The position numbers were made by a program, and so were the translations under genes. A stretch of DNA of 64,000 nt, taken from assembly GCF_017875325.1 (NCBI RefSeq), contig NZ_JAGGMN010000001.1:558001-622000 (forward strand), written 5' to 3'. A model generated the notes under the pieces. It was not told where the DNA came from, searched no databases, and was given only the letters and a program-made list of their open reading frames with translations. Origin of the DNA: Methanofollis sp. W23. Its GTDB lineage: Archaea > Halobacteriota > Methanomicrobia > Methanomicrobiales > Methanofollaceae. Of the stretch, positions 54,201 to 60,615 are shown piece by piece. The number at the start of each line of letters is the position of its first letter. Position 1 is the stretch's first letter.

Positions 54201-54439
54201 AGGGCTCGCCCAATGTCATCGACATGATGCGCAGAGGCGAGATCAGCCAGATCATCAACATCCCCTCAGACAAGCAGTCACGCCATGACCACTACACCAT
54301 CATGCGGGTGGCCATCGACTACTCGGTCCCGTACATCACCACCCTCTCGGCGGCCAAGGCGGCGACTGAGGCGATCGAGGTGATGAAGCACGAGGAGATC
54401 ACCATCGAGCCTCTGGACCACTATATCGAGAAGGCGTAA
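51272..54439 (+). CDS. carB: Carbamoyl-phosphate synthase large subunit
   Basis: The 1055-residue enzyme makes carbamoyl phosphate from bicarbonate, ammonia and two ATP for pyrimidine and arginine synthesis. The two homologous ATP-grasp halves are visible: GSGPIQIGQAAEFDFSG at residue ~14 and GSGPIRIGQGIEFDYC near 549, with PAYTLGGAGGGIA and PSYVLGGRAMEIV as phosphate loops. The C-terminal MGS-like allosteric domain (VFISVSDELKESIVPIARKL...IINIPSD) is present. Full length for the family. It forms an operon with carA and ends with a T-tract. Confidence 0.97.
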   Translation: MPRNPQIKKALLIGSGPIQIGQAAEFDFSGSQACRALREEGVEVVLVNSNPATIQTDPEMAEKVYIEPLQPEIIAMIIEKEKPDGILSGMGGQTGLNLTAELAEMGALDGVEILGTPLEAIYEGEDREKFKDLMNRIDEPVPKSMILEHIEDLDRALDLVGLPAIIRPAYTLGGAGGGIAHTEEELRRIVDVGLNRSRIHQVLIEESVMGWKEIEFEVMRDASDTCIIICGMENVDPMGVHTGESVVVAPILTLRDDEFQMMRSAAIRIIRALDVQGGCNIQFAYKDGDYRVIEVNPRVSRSSALASKATGYPIARVAAKIAIGLRLDEITNPVTGVTPASFEPAIDYVVVKIPRWPFDKFKTADRTLTTAMKSTGEVMAIGRTLEEAFKKAMRSLDTDVREHTNANEIRMILTSPTDERFGCLFDAFRQGMSVEEVASLTGITPFFLEKVNHIVEIETQLREERSEEVVRLAKNYGFSNTEIAALTGMDRAQVDEIAGRPTYKMVDTCAAEFPAQTPYLYSTWEDENEDLHDPRKKVLILGSGPIRIGQGIEFDYCTVHAVKAARDEGVAVHIVNNNPETVSTDFDTSDRLFFEPMQLEDVVNILINDDYDGVMVQFGGQNSVNLAIPIEQEIARLGLKTRVLGTSPDAMDMAEDRDRFSVLLDRLQIPSAPNGSAYSEDEARRIADTIGYPVLVRPSYVLGGRAMEIVHDEVELDSYMKEAVRVSKQHPVLIDRFLQNAVEIDVDAVCDGDEVIIGGVMEHIEEAGVHSGDSACVIPTQSLSASVTDRVKDYTRRLALEMGVVGLINIQFAVKDDVVYVLEANPRASRTVPFVSKATGLPLAKIAAKVMMGRKLADLGYEEQTISHVAVKEVLLPFSKLPGVDTVLGPEMKSTGEVMGLDYDFGRAYYKACLAADNDLPLEGNVFISVSDELKESIVPIARKLQALGLTIYCTGGTAEYLSQSGVEVKMVRKVQEGSPNVIDMMRRGEISQIINIPSDKQSRHDHYTIMRVAIDYSVPYITTLSAAKAATEAIEVMKHEEITIEPLDHYIEKA

Positions 54440-54446
54440 CTCTATC

Positions 54447-54462
54447 CTCTTCTTTTTTGTTC
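54447..54462 (+). terminator. T-rich terminator after carB
   Basis: TCCTCTTCTTTTTTGTTC lies 8-25 bases past the stop codon. Confidence 0.5.
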
Positions 54463-54686
54463 TGCAGGTCCTGGAGAAACCTGTGGCTTTTTGTTCCTGA
54501 AATTCTGAACCCTATCCTCCACCTGGGACGTGCCTCTCTGGTTCATGTATACGCGATGAAACTTTCTTGTCATGTGGTCTCTCTTTTTCGAGACTGAAGA
54601 GCAGGTGAGGGATTGTGTTCACTCGCCGCCCCCTGCCCTGACTCCAGGGATGGCGATGGGGGGGAGGTAGGATAAACGACCATGAG

Positions 54687-54745
54687 GTCATCCCAAAATT
54701 TTCCCGCCCTTTTCCTCATCGATGAGCGCGATGGATGAGAATGAG
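54687..54745 (+). repeat. Family C repeat
   Basis: GAGGTCATCCCAAAATTTTC, CCGCCCTTTTCCTCATCGAT and GATGGATGAGAATGAGGA match the other two C copies. Confidence 0.65.
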
Positions 54746-54753
54746 GATATCCC

Positions 54754-54872
54754 GGCCCTGTAGAAACCCTTGCCAATTCTCGGTGCGAGCGCGATTCACC
54801 CGCCTTCCCCTATCTTCTTGCCGGGGGCGGCACGCCCCCCCGTCTGAGAGACTCATCAAGAGGATTTACCAT
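54754..54872 (+). repeat. Family A fragment
   Basis: It opens GGCCCTGTAGAAACCCTT and then has CACCCGCCTTCCCCTATCTT, GCCGGGGGCGGCACGCCCCC and CTCATCAAGAGGATTTAC. Confidence 0.6.
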
Positions 54873-55084
54873 GAAAATGATCCTGACGATCAACCCTGGA
54901 GGTCTGTATGATGATTTTTTCCTCCCCCTGATTTTCCATGCCTGATATACGAACTACAGAAACGCTCATTGAATGATCGGCCGCCCTCGGTGCAACATCT
55001 TCACCGTCGTCTCGCACCCGGGAGAGAGCGAGGATAGTGCTGGAGGGGCGGGCACAGGTCCACCCCCCCTGGAGAACCGCGATC

Positions 55085-55145
55085 ATGTTCGATCGCGTAT
55101 GCGCAAGCCTCAGGGTCATGCTCGATTTTACAAAGCCACAGGAAC
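55085..55145 (-). repeat. Family B repeat, reverse orientation
   Basis: On the minus strand: GTGGCTTTGTAAAATCGAGC, ATGACCCTGAGGCTTGCGCA, TACGCGATCGAAC. It keeps the family A-like GGCTTTGTA start. Confidence 0.6.
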
Positions 55146-55548
55146 TGAATCTGATCTTATGCTCAACGATCCTTCGGGAACTTTGAGGGCCTGGCATTCG
55201 CCTCCCTGAGCATCTCATCGGGAAGACTGAAGATAGACACCGAAGACAAAATCTTCACGGTGCACGATAGCGGAGAGGAATCTATTATCAGGGCGGAACA
55301 TCTGATCAGCATGTCTATCTCATTCATCCCTGGCCAAGGAGGAATGGTCCCCGGACCCCCGGGATGGAGATAGGAGGGGCAAGGTGAATACATGATCCTG
55401 AAAGGCGGGAGTGGCCCTCTGCCTCTCGCTCACGCGGTCGTCCTCACCTGATCATGGGGCAGGTGCGACCGAAGAGAACTTGAGATGATCGTGATCTTTG
55501 GAGGAGCCCCAGGCAAATGTATGAGGCTTTTTAGACGTCCGGAAAAAA

Positions 55549-55781
55549 GGCTCTGTAGAGATCCTCGTGATGAATCTCTCTGTCGGGGGGCTTGGCCGCC
55601 CCCCGAACCCCCCCGCCACACGATAGGTCGAGGACGGCAGCACTCTCTTGATGGTCATCTATTCTGCCTTCCGACCCTATCGTGGTCCCAGGGGTCCGGG
55701 AGCCCTGCCCCCGGTCAAAGGGGCGGGAAGGCGGGTGACACACATCTCCCCCACACAGAAGGTGAGGGATTCTACAGAGCC
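55549..55781 (+). repeat. Family A repeat, complete best-preserved copy
   Basis: The 233-bp unit has terminal inverted repeats GGCTCTGTAGAGATCCTC (55549-55566) and GAGGGATTCTACAGAGCC (55764-55781). Inside are the hairpin CGGGGGGC-TTGGCC-GCCCCCCG (55584-55605), then CACACGATAGGTCGAGGACG, which can pair with CGACCCTATCGTGG further on, then GGGGTCCGGGAGCCCTGCCC and GGGAAGGCGGGTGACACACA. No coding frame of note. A-rich runs flank both ends. Confidence 0.88.
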
Positions 55782-55782
55782 A

Positions 55783-55800
55783 GAAAAAAAGAAAAAAAGT
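55783..55800 (-). terminator. T-tract terminator of FMN-binding protein gene
   Basis: Two runs of seven T residues on the minus strand directly follow the stop at 55801. Confidence 0.6.
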
Positions 55801-56205
55801 TCAGAGCAGTTTATCGCCGGCCTCAGGACCGGGGGCGCAGGTGTAGACGTCGGTGATCTTGACCGCCAGCAGGTTCTTGGCCGGGGCCTTGGACATCTTC
55901 GAGAGGACGACCTCGCGCATCTTCTGGAAGTCTTCGCCCTCTGAGACGACCTTCACGTCGCCCTTGATCTGGAAGCACCCCTTGATCTCAGGCCCCCACA
56001 GATAGAGCGAGAGCTTCGGGTTCTCCTTGACATTGGCAAGGGTCTTTTTCATGAAATTGTCCGCGATCCAGATCGTCTCGTCGTCGACGAGCATGCAAAA
56101 GCCGATCGGCACGACATTGGGGACGCCGTCCTTGGATGCAGTGGCCACCGGGAAGGTTTTTACCTTTGAAAAGGCCTCTTTCATCTCTTCATTCAGTTTT
56201 ACCAT
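55801..56205 (-). CDS. Pyridoxamine 5'-phosphate oxidase-like FMN-binding protein
   Basis: The 134-residue protein has the split-barrel pattern: KTFPVATASKDGVPNVVPIGF, DDETIWIADNFMKKTLANVKENPKLSLYLW and the KGCFQIKGDVKVVSEGEDF strands. Such small proteins bind FMN or F420 as dimers; the reaction is unknown. ATG 56205 is chosen since GGGTGATCACC precedes it. It is divergent from the winged-helix gene and may be its target or partner (inference). Confidence 0.88.
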   Translation of the reverse strand: MVKLNEEMKEAFSKVKTFPVATASKDGVPNVVPIGFCMLVDDETIWIADNFMKKTLANVKENPKLSLYLWGPEIKGCFQIKGDVKVVSEGEDFQKMREVVLSKMSKAPAKNLLAVKITDVYTCAPGPEAGDKLL

Positions 56206-56267
56206 GGTGATCACCCTTTCTATTGAATTCAGCAGATATATACCTGCGTGTTAGAAAACTATACTTC

Positions 56268-57047
56268 ATGACATCTCCTCCAGAAGAATGCACCTACGGC
56301 CAGGAGATCAGGGACGAACTGCAGGCCATCAGGAGAGAACTCCGGCACCTCGCCGAAGTGAGGGACTGCAGTTATCTCGACGACCTCATGACCGGACTGC
56401 GCAGGGAGTACGGGCAGGTGGCCATCGGCGCCCACCTGGAGAACGTGCAGGCCGGACTCGAACAGCGCCTTGATCAAGGGTGTGCCGGGCGGGAACGGTG
56501 CGCCGAGGTCTTCTACCAGATCATCAGGGAGAGCGCCCTCAAGGTGGGGGACGGCACCGTCACCCCCGACGCGATCGCCGGGCAGAAAACCCGTCTCCAG
56601 GCCCTCAGGGAGAAGGCCCCGTCGGCGGCATGCGGCCCCTGCTTTGACGCCACGCTCCTGTTCCTCGAAAAACAGGCCGAGATCGCCGAAGGACTCGGGC
56701 TCAAGGACGGGCAGGACCGTGCCGAGATCGCCGGGATCCCGGTGGAAGAGACGGTCAGGGACCTCCTCGAACCCACCGCCAGCGTCCCGAGACTCATGGT
56801 CCTCAAGGCCCTCGCCGAGAGGTCGCTCTCCTTCTCAGACCTCTCGCGACTGACCGGCCTCCTCGGCGGCAACCTCCTCTTCCACCTCTCGCGGCTCGAA
56901 GAGGCCGGACTCATCGTGCAGCGCCGGACCCGCGGGGAATATCATCTCACCGGGACCGGGTACCTCTCCCTCCAGGGGATCGCCCGGATCTGCGCAGCGC
57001 TGGCACCGGCGAAGAAGCACTCGATTGGTCAGGATAGAAAGGTATAA
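56268..57047 (+). CDS. Winged-helix transcriptional regulator
   Basis: The 259-residue protein has an N-terminal helical region with Cys residues (EECTYGQE, RDCSYLDD, GCAGRERCAE, ACGPCFDA) and a C-terminal winged-helix domain: PRLMVLKALAERSLSFSDLS, RLTGLLGGNLLFHLSRLEEA, GLIVQRRTRGEYHLTGTGY. The Cys-containing region could sense metal or redox state. ATG 56268 is the first start after the TATA box AGATATATACC (56230). It is immediately upstream of the marker 14 gene (25 bases) and could regulate it. Confidence 0.82.
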   Translation: MTSPPEECTYGQEIRDELQAIRRELRHLAEVRDCSYLDDLMTGLRREYGQVAIGAHLENVQAGLEQRLDQGCAGRERCAEVFYQIIRESALKVGDGTVTPDAIAGQKTRLQALREKAPSAACGPCFDATLLFLEKQAEIAEGLGLKDGQDRAEIAGIPVEETVRDLLEPTASVPRLMVLKALAERSLSFSDLSRLTGLLGGNLLFHLSRLEEAGLIVQRRTRGEYHLTGTGYLSLQGIARICAALAPAKKHSIGQDRKV

Positions 57048-57072
57048 AGTCTTCTGAAGGAGAGAAAAGTAT

Positions 57073-58575
57073 ATGTGCGCCCGTTTTCTTGACCGCTTCT
57101 TCAAACCCAAGCCATATATCGTAGAGAGCATACCGCCCCCCTCGGTCGCCCATGGTGCCGGGATGGCCGTGCCCGAATACAAGGTCAAGCCCTACTTTAT
57201 CGTCGCCTCTGTGGAGATGGGCAACACCACCACCAAGTGCATCCTCACCGGCACGAACCTTGAGACCGGCCACGCCTATGCCATCAACAAGACCGTGAAG
57301 ATGAGCCGCGACGTCCGCCCGCCAAAGCCAGGCGAAGAGGTCTTTGGGGCGACCCTGGACGGGACCAAGATCACCAGGGAGTCGGTCACCGAACTGGTCC
57401 GCGACACCCTTCTCGAGTGCCACAAGGAAGTCGGGCTCTCGGTCACCGACGACCTCGACTTTGTCGTCAGGAGCACCGGCGTGGTGGCGGCGATGGACTC
57501 CCCTGACCAGGTCGGCGACTTCGTGATCGCCCTGGCCAACGGCTGCCTCGCAGCAGGCGTCCCGCCCAAGAAGATGACGCCCCCGATGTCCAAGGAGAAC
57601 CTCTCGAAGAAACTCCAGGGGTACAGCTTCGCCGACAAGGTCGTCTTTGTCGGGGCGGTCGCCGGGGTCGTCCCGCCGGTCGGGAGTTCAGGCGTCGAGA
57701 TGGTCGCCAACGAGATGGAAGGCGAACTCGCGATGGCCGGGATCAAGGAAGGGGCAAAGAACACCCCGGTCGACTTCCGCAACCCCTGCATCTCCATCGA
57801 CTTCGGGACCACCCTCGACGGCCGGATCACCTCGGACGTCGCGCCCGGCGACCCCGACCCCTTCGCCAAGACCATCGGGAACTTCTGCGGACTTGCAGGT
57901 GCGATCCCCGACTCCATCGTCAGGGGCACCGGGCAGGTCGAGGGACGGACCGGGACGGCGCTGGATATGTTCGGCGACAAGAGCGCCCTTGAAGGCGTCT
58001 CCAGGATCGGACGGAGCGCCGGGATCGTCGAGGACTATGTCGAGCAGATCCACCGGCACATCGACATCAGGCGCGTCCCGCCCGACCGCGAACGCTTCGG
58101 GCGGGTGCCGGTCAACTCCAGGGTCGCCCACGACTCTGGGGTGGTCCTCATCGGGTGCGACGTCGGCGAGAACGGGAGCGAGACCGGTGCACTCAATACT
58201 ATCGGCGCAGAGATCTATGAGAAGTACAGTAAAGGTCTGCTCACCGATGTGATCGACCATGTCTGCTCAGAGATGGCCCTGCGGCTCATCGACGTCGCCG
58301 TCGAGCACGACCTGGTCCCTGAGAACTCGTCCATCGGGTTCACCGGCCGGGCGGCGATCTCAGGGAAGAAGCCGCAGTATATCCTGAACGGGATCGCCGA
58401 GCGCGGGCTGTACAAAGATCCGCAGGACCACGTGGTCTTTGTGGACGACGGGCTTGCACGGGGCGCCGCCCTGATGGGCAGGTGCATGAACTCCCTTGGC
58501 AAACCGAAGAACCCGCTCGGCGGCGTCCGCGGTGGACGGTGTATCATGGCCGAGCGGATCAAGATCGGAAAATGA
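57073..58575 (+). CDS. Methanogenesis marker protein 14
   Basis: The 500-residue protein matches the marker-14 family, found only in methanogens. It has ASKHA-like nucleotide motifs: ASVEMGNTTTKCILTG (residues ~45-60), CISIDFGTTLDGRI and GFTGRAAISGKKPQYIL, which suggest an ATPase related to activators of corrinoid or iron-sulfur proteins. Its exact role in methanogenesis is not established to my knowledge. AAGGAGAG precedes ATG 57073 by nine bases. The small gene at 58586 follows after ten bases, so they are cotranscribed. Confidence 0.93.
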   Translation: MCARFLDRFFKPKPYIVESIPPPSVAHGAGMAVPEYKVKPYFIVASVEMGNTTTKCILTGTNLETGHAYAINKTVKMSRDVRPPKPGEEVFGATLDGTKITRESVTELVRDTLLECHKEVGLSVTDDLDFVVRSTGVVAAMDSPDQVGDFVIALANGCLAAGVPPKKMTPPMSKENLSKKLQGYSFADKVVFVGAVAGVVPPVGSSGVEMVANEMEGELAMAGIKEGAKNTPVDFRNPCISIDFGTTLDGRITSDVAPGDPDPFAKTIGNFCGLAGAIPDSIVRGTGQVEGRTGTALDMFGDKSALEGVSRIGRSAGIVEDYVEQIHRHIDIRRVPPDRERFGRVPVNSRVAHDSGVVLIGCDVGENGSETGALNTIGAEIYEKYSKGLLTDVIDHVCSEMALRLIDVAVEHDLVPENSSIGFTGRAAISGKKPQYILNGIAERGLYKDPQDHVVFVDDGLARGAALMGRCMNSLGKPKNPLGGVRGGRCIMAERIKIGK

Positions 58576-58585
58576 GGCTGAACGA

Positions 58586-58825
58586 ATGGCAGAGGAAGAA
58601 GAACTCTTTGACCTCCTGATCCCCCCTGGCGTGCCCAGGACGGCGATCAGGGCGATCATCGAAAAGTACGACGTCGACCTGGTCGACCGGGCAGAACAGC
58701 TTAATTTCGCTAATATGGACGGGGACACCCGCTACCTCCTTGCCTTCCGCGGGAAGAAGGAGGTGCTCGAAGAGGCTGAGAAAGATCTGCGGGCGATGGT
58801 CCTCGACTTCATCGGCAAGGAATAA
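58586..58825 (+). CDS. Small acidic protein downstream of marker 14
   Basis: The 79-residue protein (MAEEEELFDLLIPPGVPRTA...) is acidic and helical, with a beta-strand TRYLLAFRGKKEV. I cannot name it. The spacing of ten bases from the marker 14 stop (58575) and a T-tract directly after it suggest a two-gene transcript. It may be a partner subunit of marker 14; this is inferred from position only. Confidence 0.75.
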   Translation: MAEEEELFDLLIPPGVPRTAIRAIIEKYDVDLVDRAEQLNFANMDGDTRYLLAFRGKKEVLEEAEKDLRAMVLDFIGKE

Positions 58826-58826
58826 T

Positions 58827-58837
58827 TTCCTTTTTTT
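58827..58837 (+). terminator. T-tract terminator
   Basis: TTTCCTTTTTTT immediately follows the TAA stop of the small gene. Confidence 0.55.
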
Positions 58838-58982
58838 CCCGGGAGAGACAGATCGTCGCAATGTTTTGGGGCGTGTGCTCCCCCGGGCAGTTCGAGGCAT
58901 GCAGGCACGTGATCTGAAGGCGACTCTACTTGATCTCCAGGGGGTAATGATGAGCAAAAACTCCCTGGGCATGGCCTTCGTC

Positions 58983-59223
58983 TTGAACTGAAGTTTTTCT
59001 TTCCTGGAGTGCTACGCCCTCTCCTCCACCGGGGGGTGCCGCCCTCCGGTCCCCTCGCCGCCTGATTGATCGAGGGCCGCAGCACTCTCGTCACAGTCGT
59101 CCATTCTGCCTTCCCAACCCCATCGTCATCCCGGGACTCCGGGGGTGATCTCCCCAGGTGAGACGATGGGGAAGGCGGTTGAATCATACTCGAACCAAAA
59201 AAAGTGAGGATCTCTACAGGGTT
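58983..59223 (+). repeat. Family A repeat with family D left end
   Basis: The left end is the D block TTGAACTGAAGTTTTTCTTT, CCTGGAGTGCTACGCCC, TCTCCTCCACCGGGGGG. The core has GGGCCGCAGCACTCTCGTCA, ATTCTGCCTTCCCAACCCC and GACTCCGGGGGTGATCTCCC. The right end is GAGGATCTCTACAGGGTT (59206-59223). The rest of the gap (58838-58982, 59224-59340) shows no gene. Confidence 0.7.
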
Positions 59224-59340
59224 GTTTTTACAGAGCACCAGAACCGGTCTTTCACCTGACCTGGAGAGGGGAGCGCGCAAGGACAACTTTTATTGCTGAA
59301 GTCTCTCATCTCCCGCCGCACAAAGAGGGAGAGGGGAGAG

Positions 59341-60558
59341 ATGTCTGGAGTACGCGGGGCATGGAGTATGATGGTCGCGCTGCTCGTCGGCCTTGCCGTC
59401 GTCTGCGGCGTCGGGACAGGGGTGTCTGAACCCCCTGGCCCCCTGCAATGGACAATCTTTGACGGGGGGTCGGAGGAGTCAGGGACCGACATCATCGAAG
59501 TCGAGGGCGGAGGATATGCGGTCGCCGGAACCTCCAGAAACGAAACCTCCCGCGCGATGCTCCTCCTGCGGGCCGACGAGAACGGCAGCGTCCTCTGGGA
59601 CCGGACGTACACACTCTCAGGTATGGACGCCGCCCATGTCGTCAGGGAGACCGAAGACGGCGGATATGTGCTGGCCGGGGAACAGGACGGTCGCCTGGCG
59701 CTGATCGGGACCGGGGCCGAGGGCGAGGTCCGCTGGACCGGGCCTGAAGGGGCCAATGTCTCCGATCTCGGTCCCGCCCGTGACCTCCTCGTGACCGGGG
59801 ACGGCGACTGCCTCCTCGCAGGATCGACCCGTACGCCGGGGGGAGGGAAGACCGCCGCTCTGGTCAGGACAAATGAGAGCGGTCATCTCGAGTGGGTGCA
59901 GACCTATGAGGACCTCAACGAGAGCGAGGCCACCGCCCTCGCCATGACAGACAACGAGGGGTATGCGGTCGCCGGCCTCTCCTCGGGCGCAGAAGAGGTC
60001 TTTCTTATGATGGCCGGGGCGAACGGAACCCGCACCTGGACCAGGACCTTCCAGGCCCTGGAGGTCTGGCCGATCTTCAGCGATATTCAGGGCCTCATGA
60101 CCTCGCCCGACCTCACCCTGAGGGCAGGAGGGGGCTATGCCGTCGCGGGGGGGTTGACCTTCCCTGAAAGACCGGTCTCCGCCGCACTGCTTCTTCTGAC
60201 CGACGAAAACGGGAATCTTGAGCGGAACTGGACGTACCAGAAGGACGGGGACTTCTGGGCGGAGTCAATGGCAAAGGTCGACGACACCGGATTTGTCCTT
60301 GCCTGCTATCATGACCCCCTTGCAAACCCGACCAACCTCGTCGTTCTCTTCGGGACCGGGGAGAACGGCACCTCCCAATGGGAGGTCGATGCCACCCCTG
60401 GTTTCCTCAACTCCTTCGAAAACGACCCCTACAGCATCATCACGACACGGGACGGGAACTATGCCGTCACCGGAAAGACCCGGACCATCGACCCCGAGAC
60501 CGGACTGGAGAGCCAGGACCTCTTCATCCTCCTCACCGCCCGGGAGTGGAGGGCGTAA
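59341..60558 (+). CDS. Secreted beta-propeller-like repeat protein
   Basis: The 405-residue protein has a signal peptide (residues ~8-28) and about six repeats built on GGYAVAG or GGYVLAG followed by a hydrophobic strand and DENG-x-V-x-W, for example EGGGYAVAGTSRNETS and DGGYVLAGEQDGRL. This resembles WD40/PQQ-type propeller repeats found in methanogen surface proteins. Many NxS/T sites would allow N-glycosylation. There is no C-terminal anchor. GGGGAGAG precedes ATG 59341. It is related to the N-terminal half of the next gene, 57 bases away. Confidence 0.82.
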   Translation: MSGVRGAWSMMVALLVGLAVVCGVGTGVSEPPGPLQWTIFDGGSEESGTDIIEVEGGGYAVAGTSRNETSRAMLLLRADENGSVLWDRTYTLSGMDAAHVVRETEDGGYVLAGEQDGRLALIGTGAEGEVRWTGPEGANVSDLGPARDLLVTGDGDCLLAGSTRTPGGGKTAALVRTNESGHLEWVQTYEDLNESEATALAMTDNEGYAVAGLSSGAEEVFLMMAGANGTRTWTRTFQALEVWPIFSDIQGLMTSPDLTLRAGGGYAVAGGLTFPERPVSAALLLLTDENGNLERNWTYQKDGDFWAESMAKVDDTGFVLACYHDPLANPTNLVVLFGTGENGTSQWEVDATPGFLNSFENDPYSIITTRDGNYAVTGKTRTIDPETGLESQDLFILLTAREWRA

Positions 60559-60615
60559 GGGACCAGTTACATTTATCCCCTCACGCCCCTATCCACCCGG
60601 CACCAGGAGGGGGGA

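Larger units (their letters stand above)
54463..55548. other. Gene-free gap filled with repeats
   Basis: No gene is found. Pieces include a family A left end (GGTCCTGGAGAAACCTG, 54468), a B fragment (54540-54575, GGTTCATGTATACGCGATGA), family C (54687-54745), a partial A copy (54754-54872) and a reverse B copy (55085-55145). 55150-55548 is largely unassigned apart from short A-like words. Confidence 0.6.
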
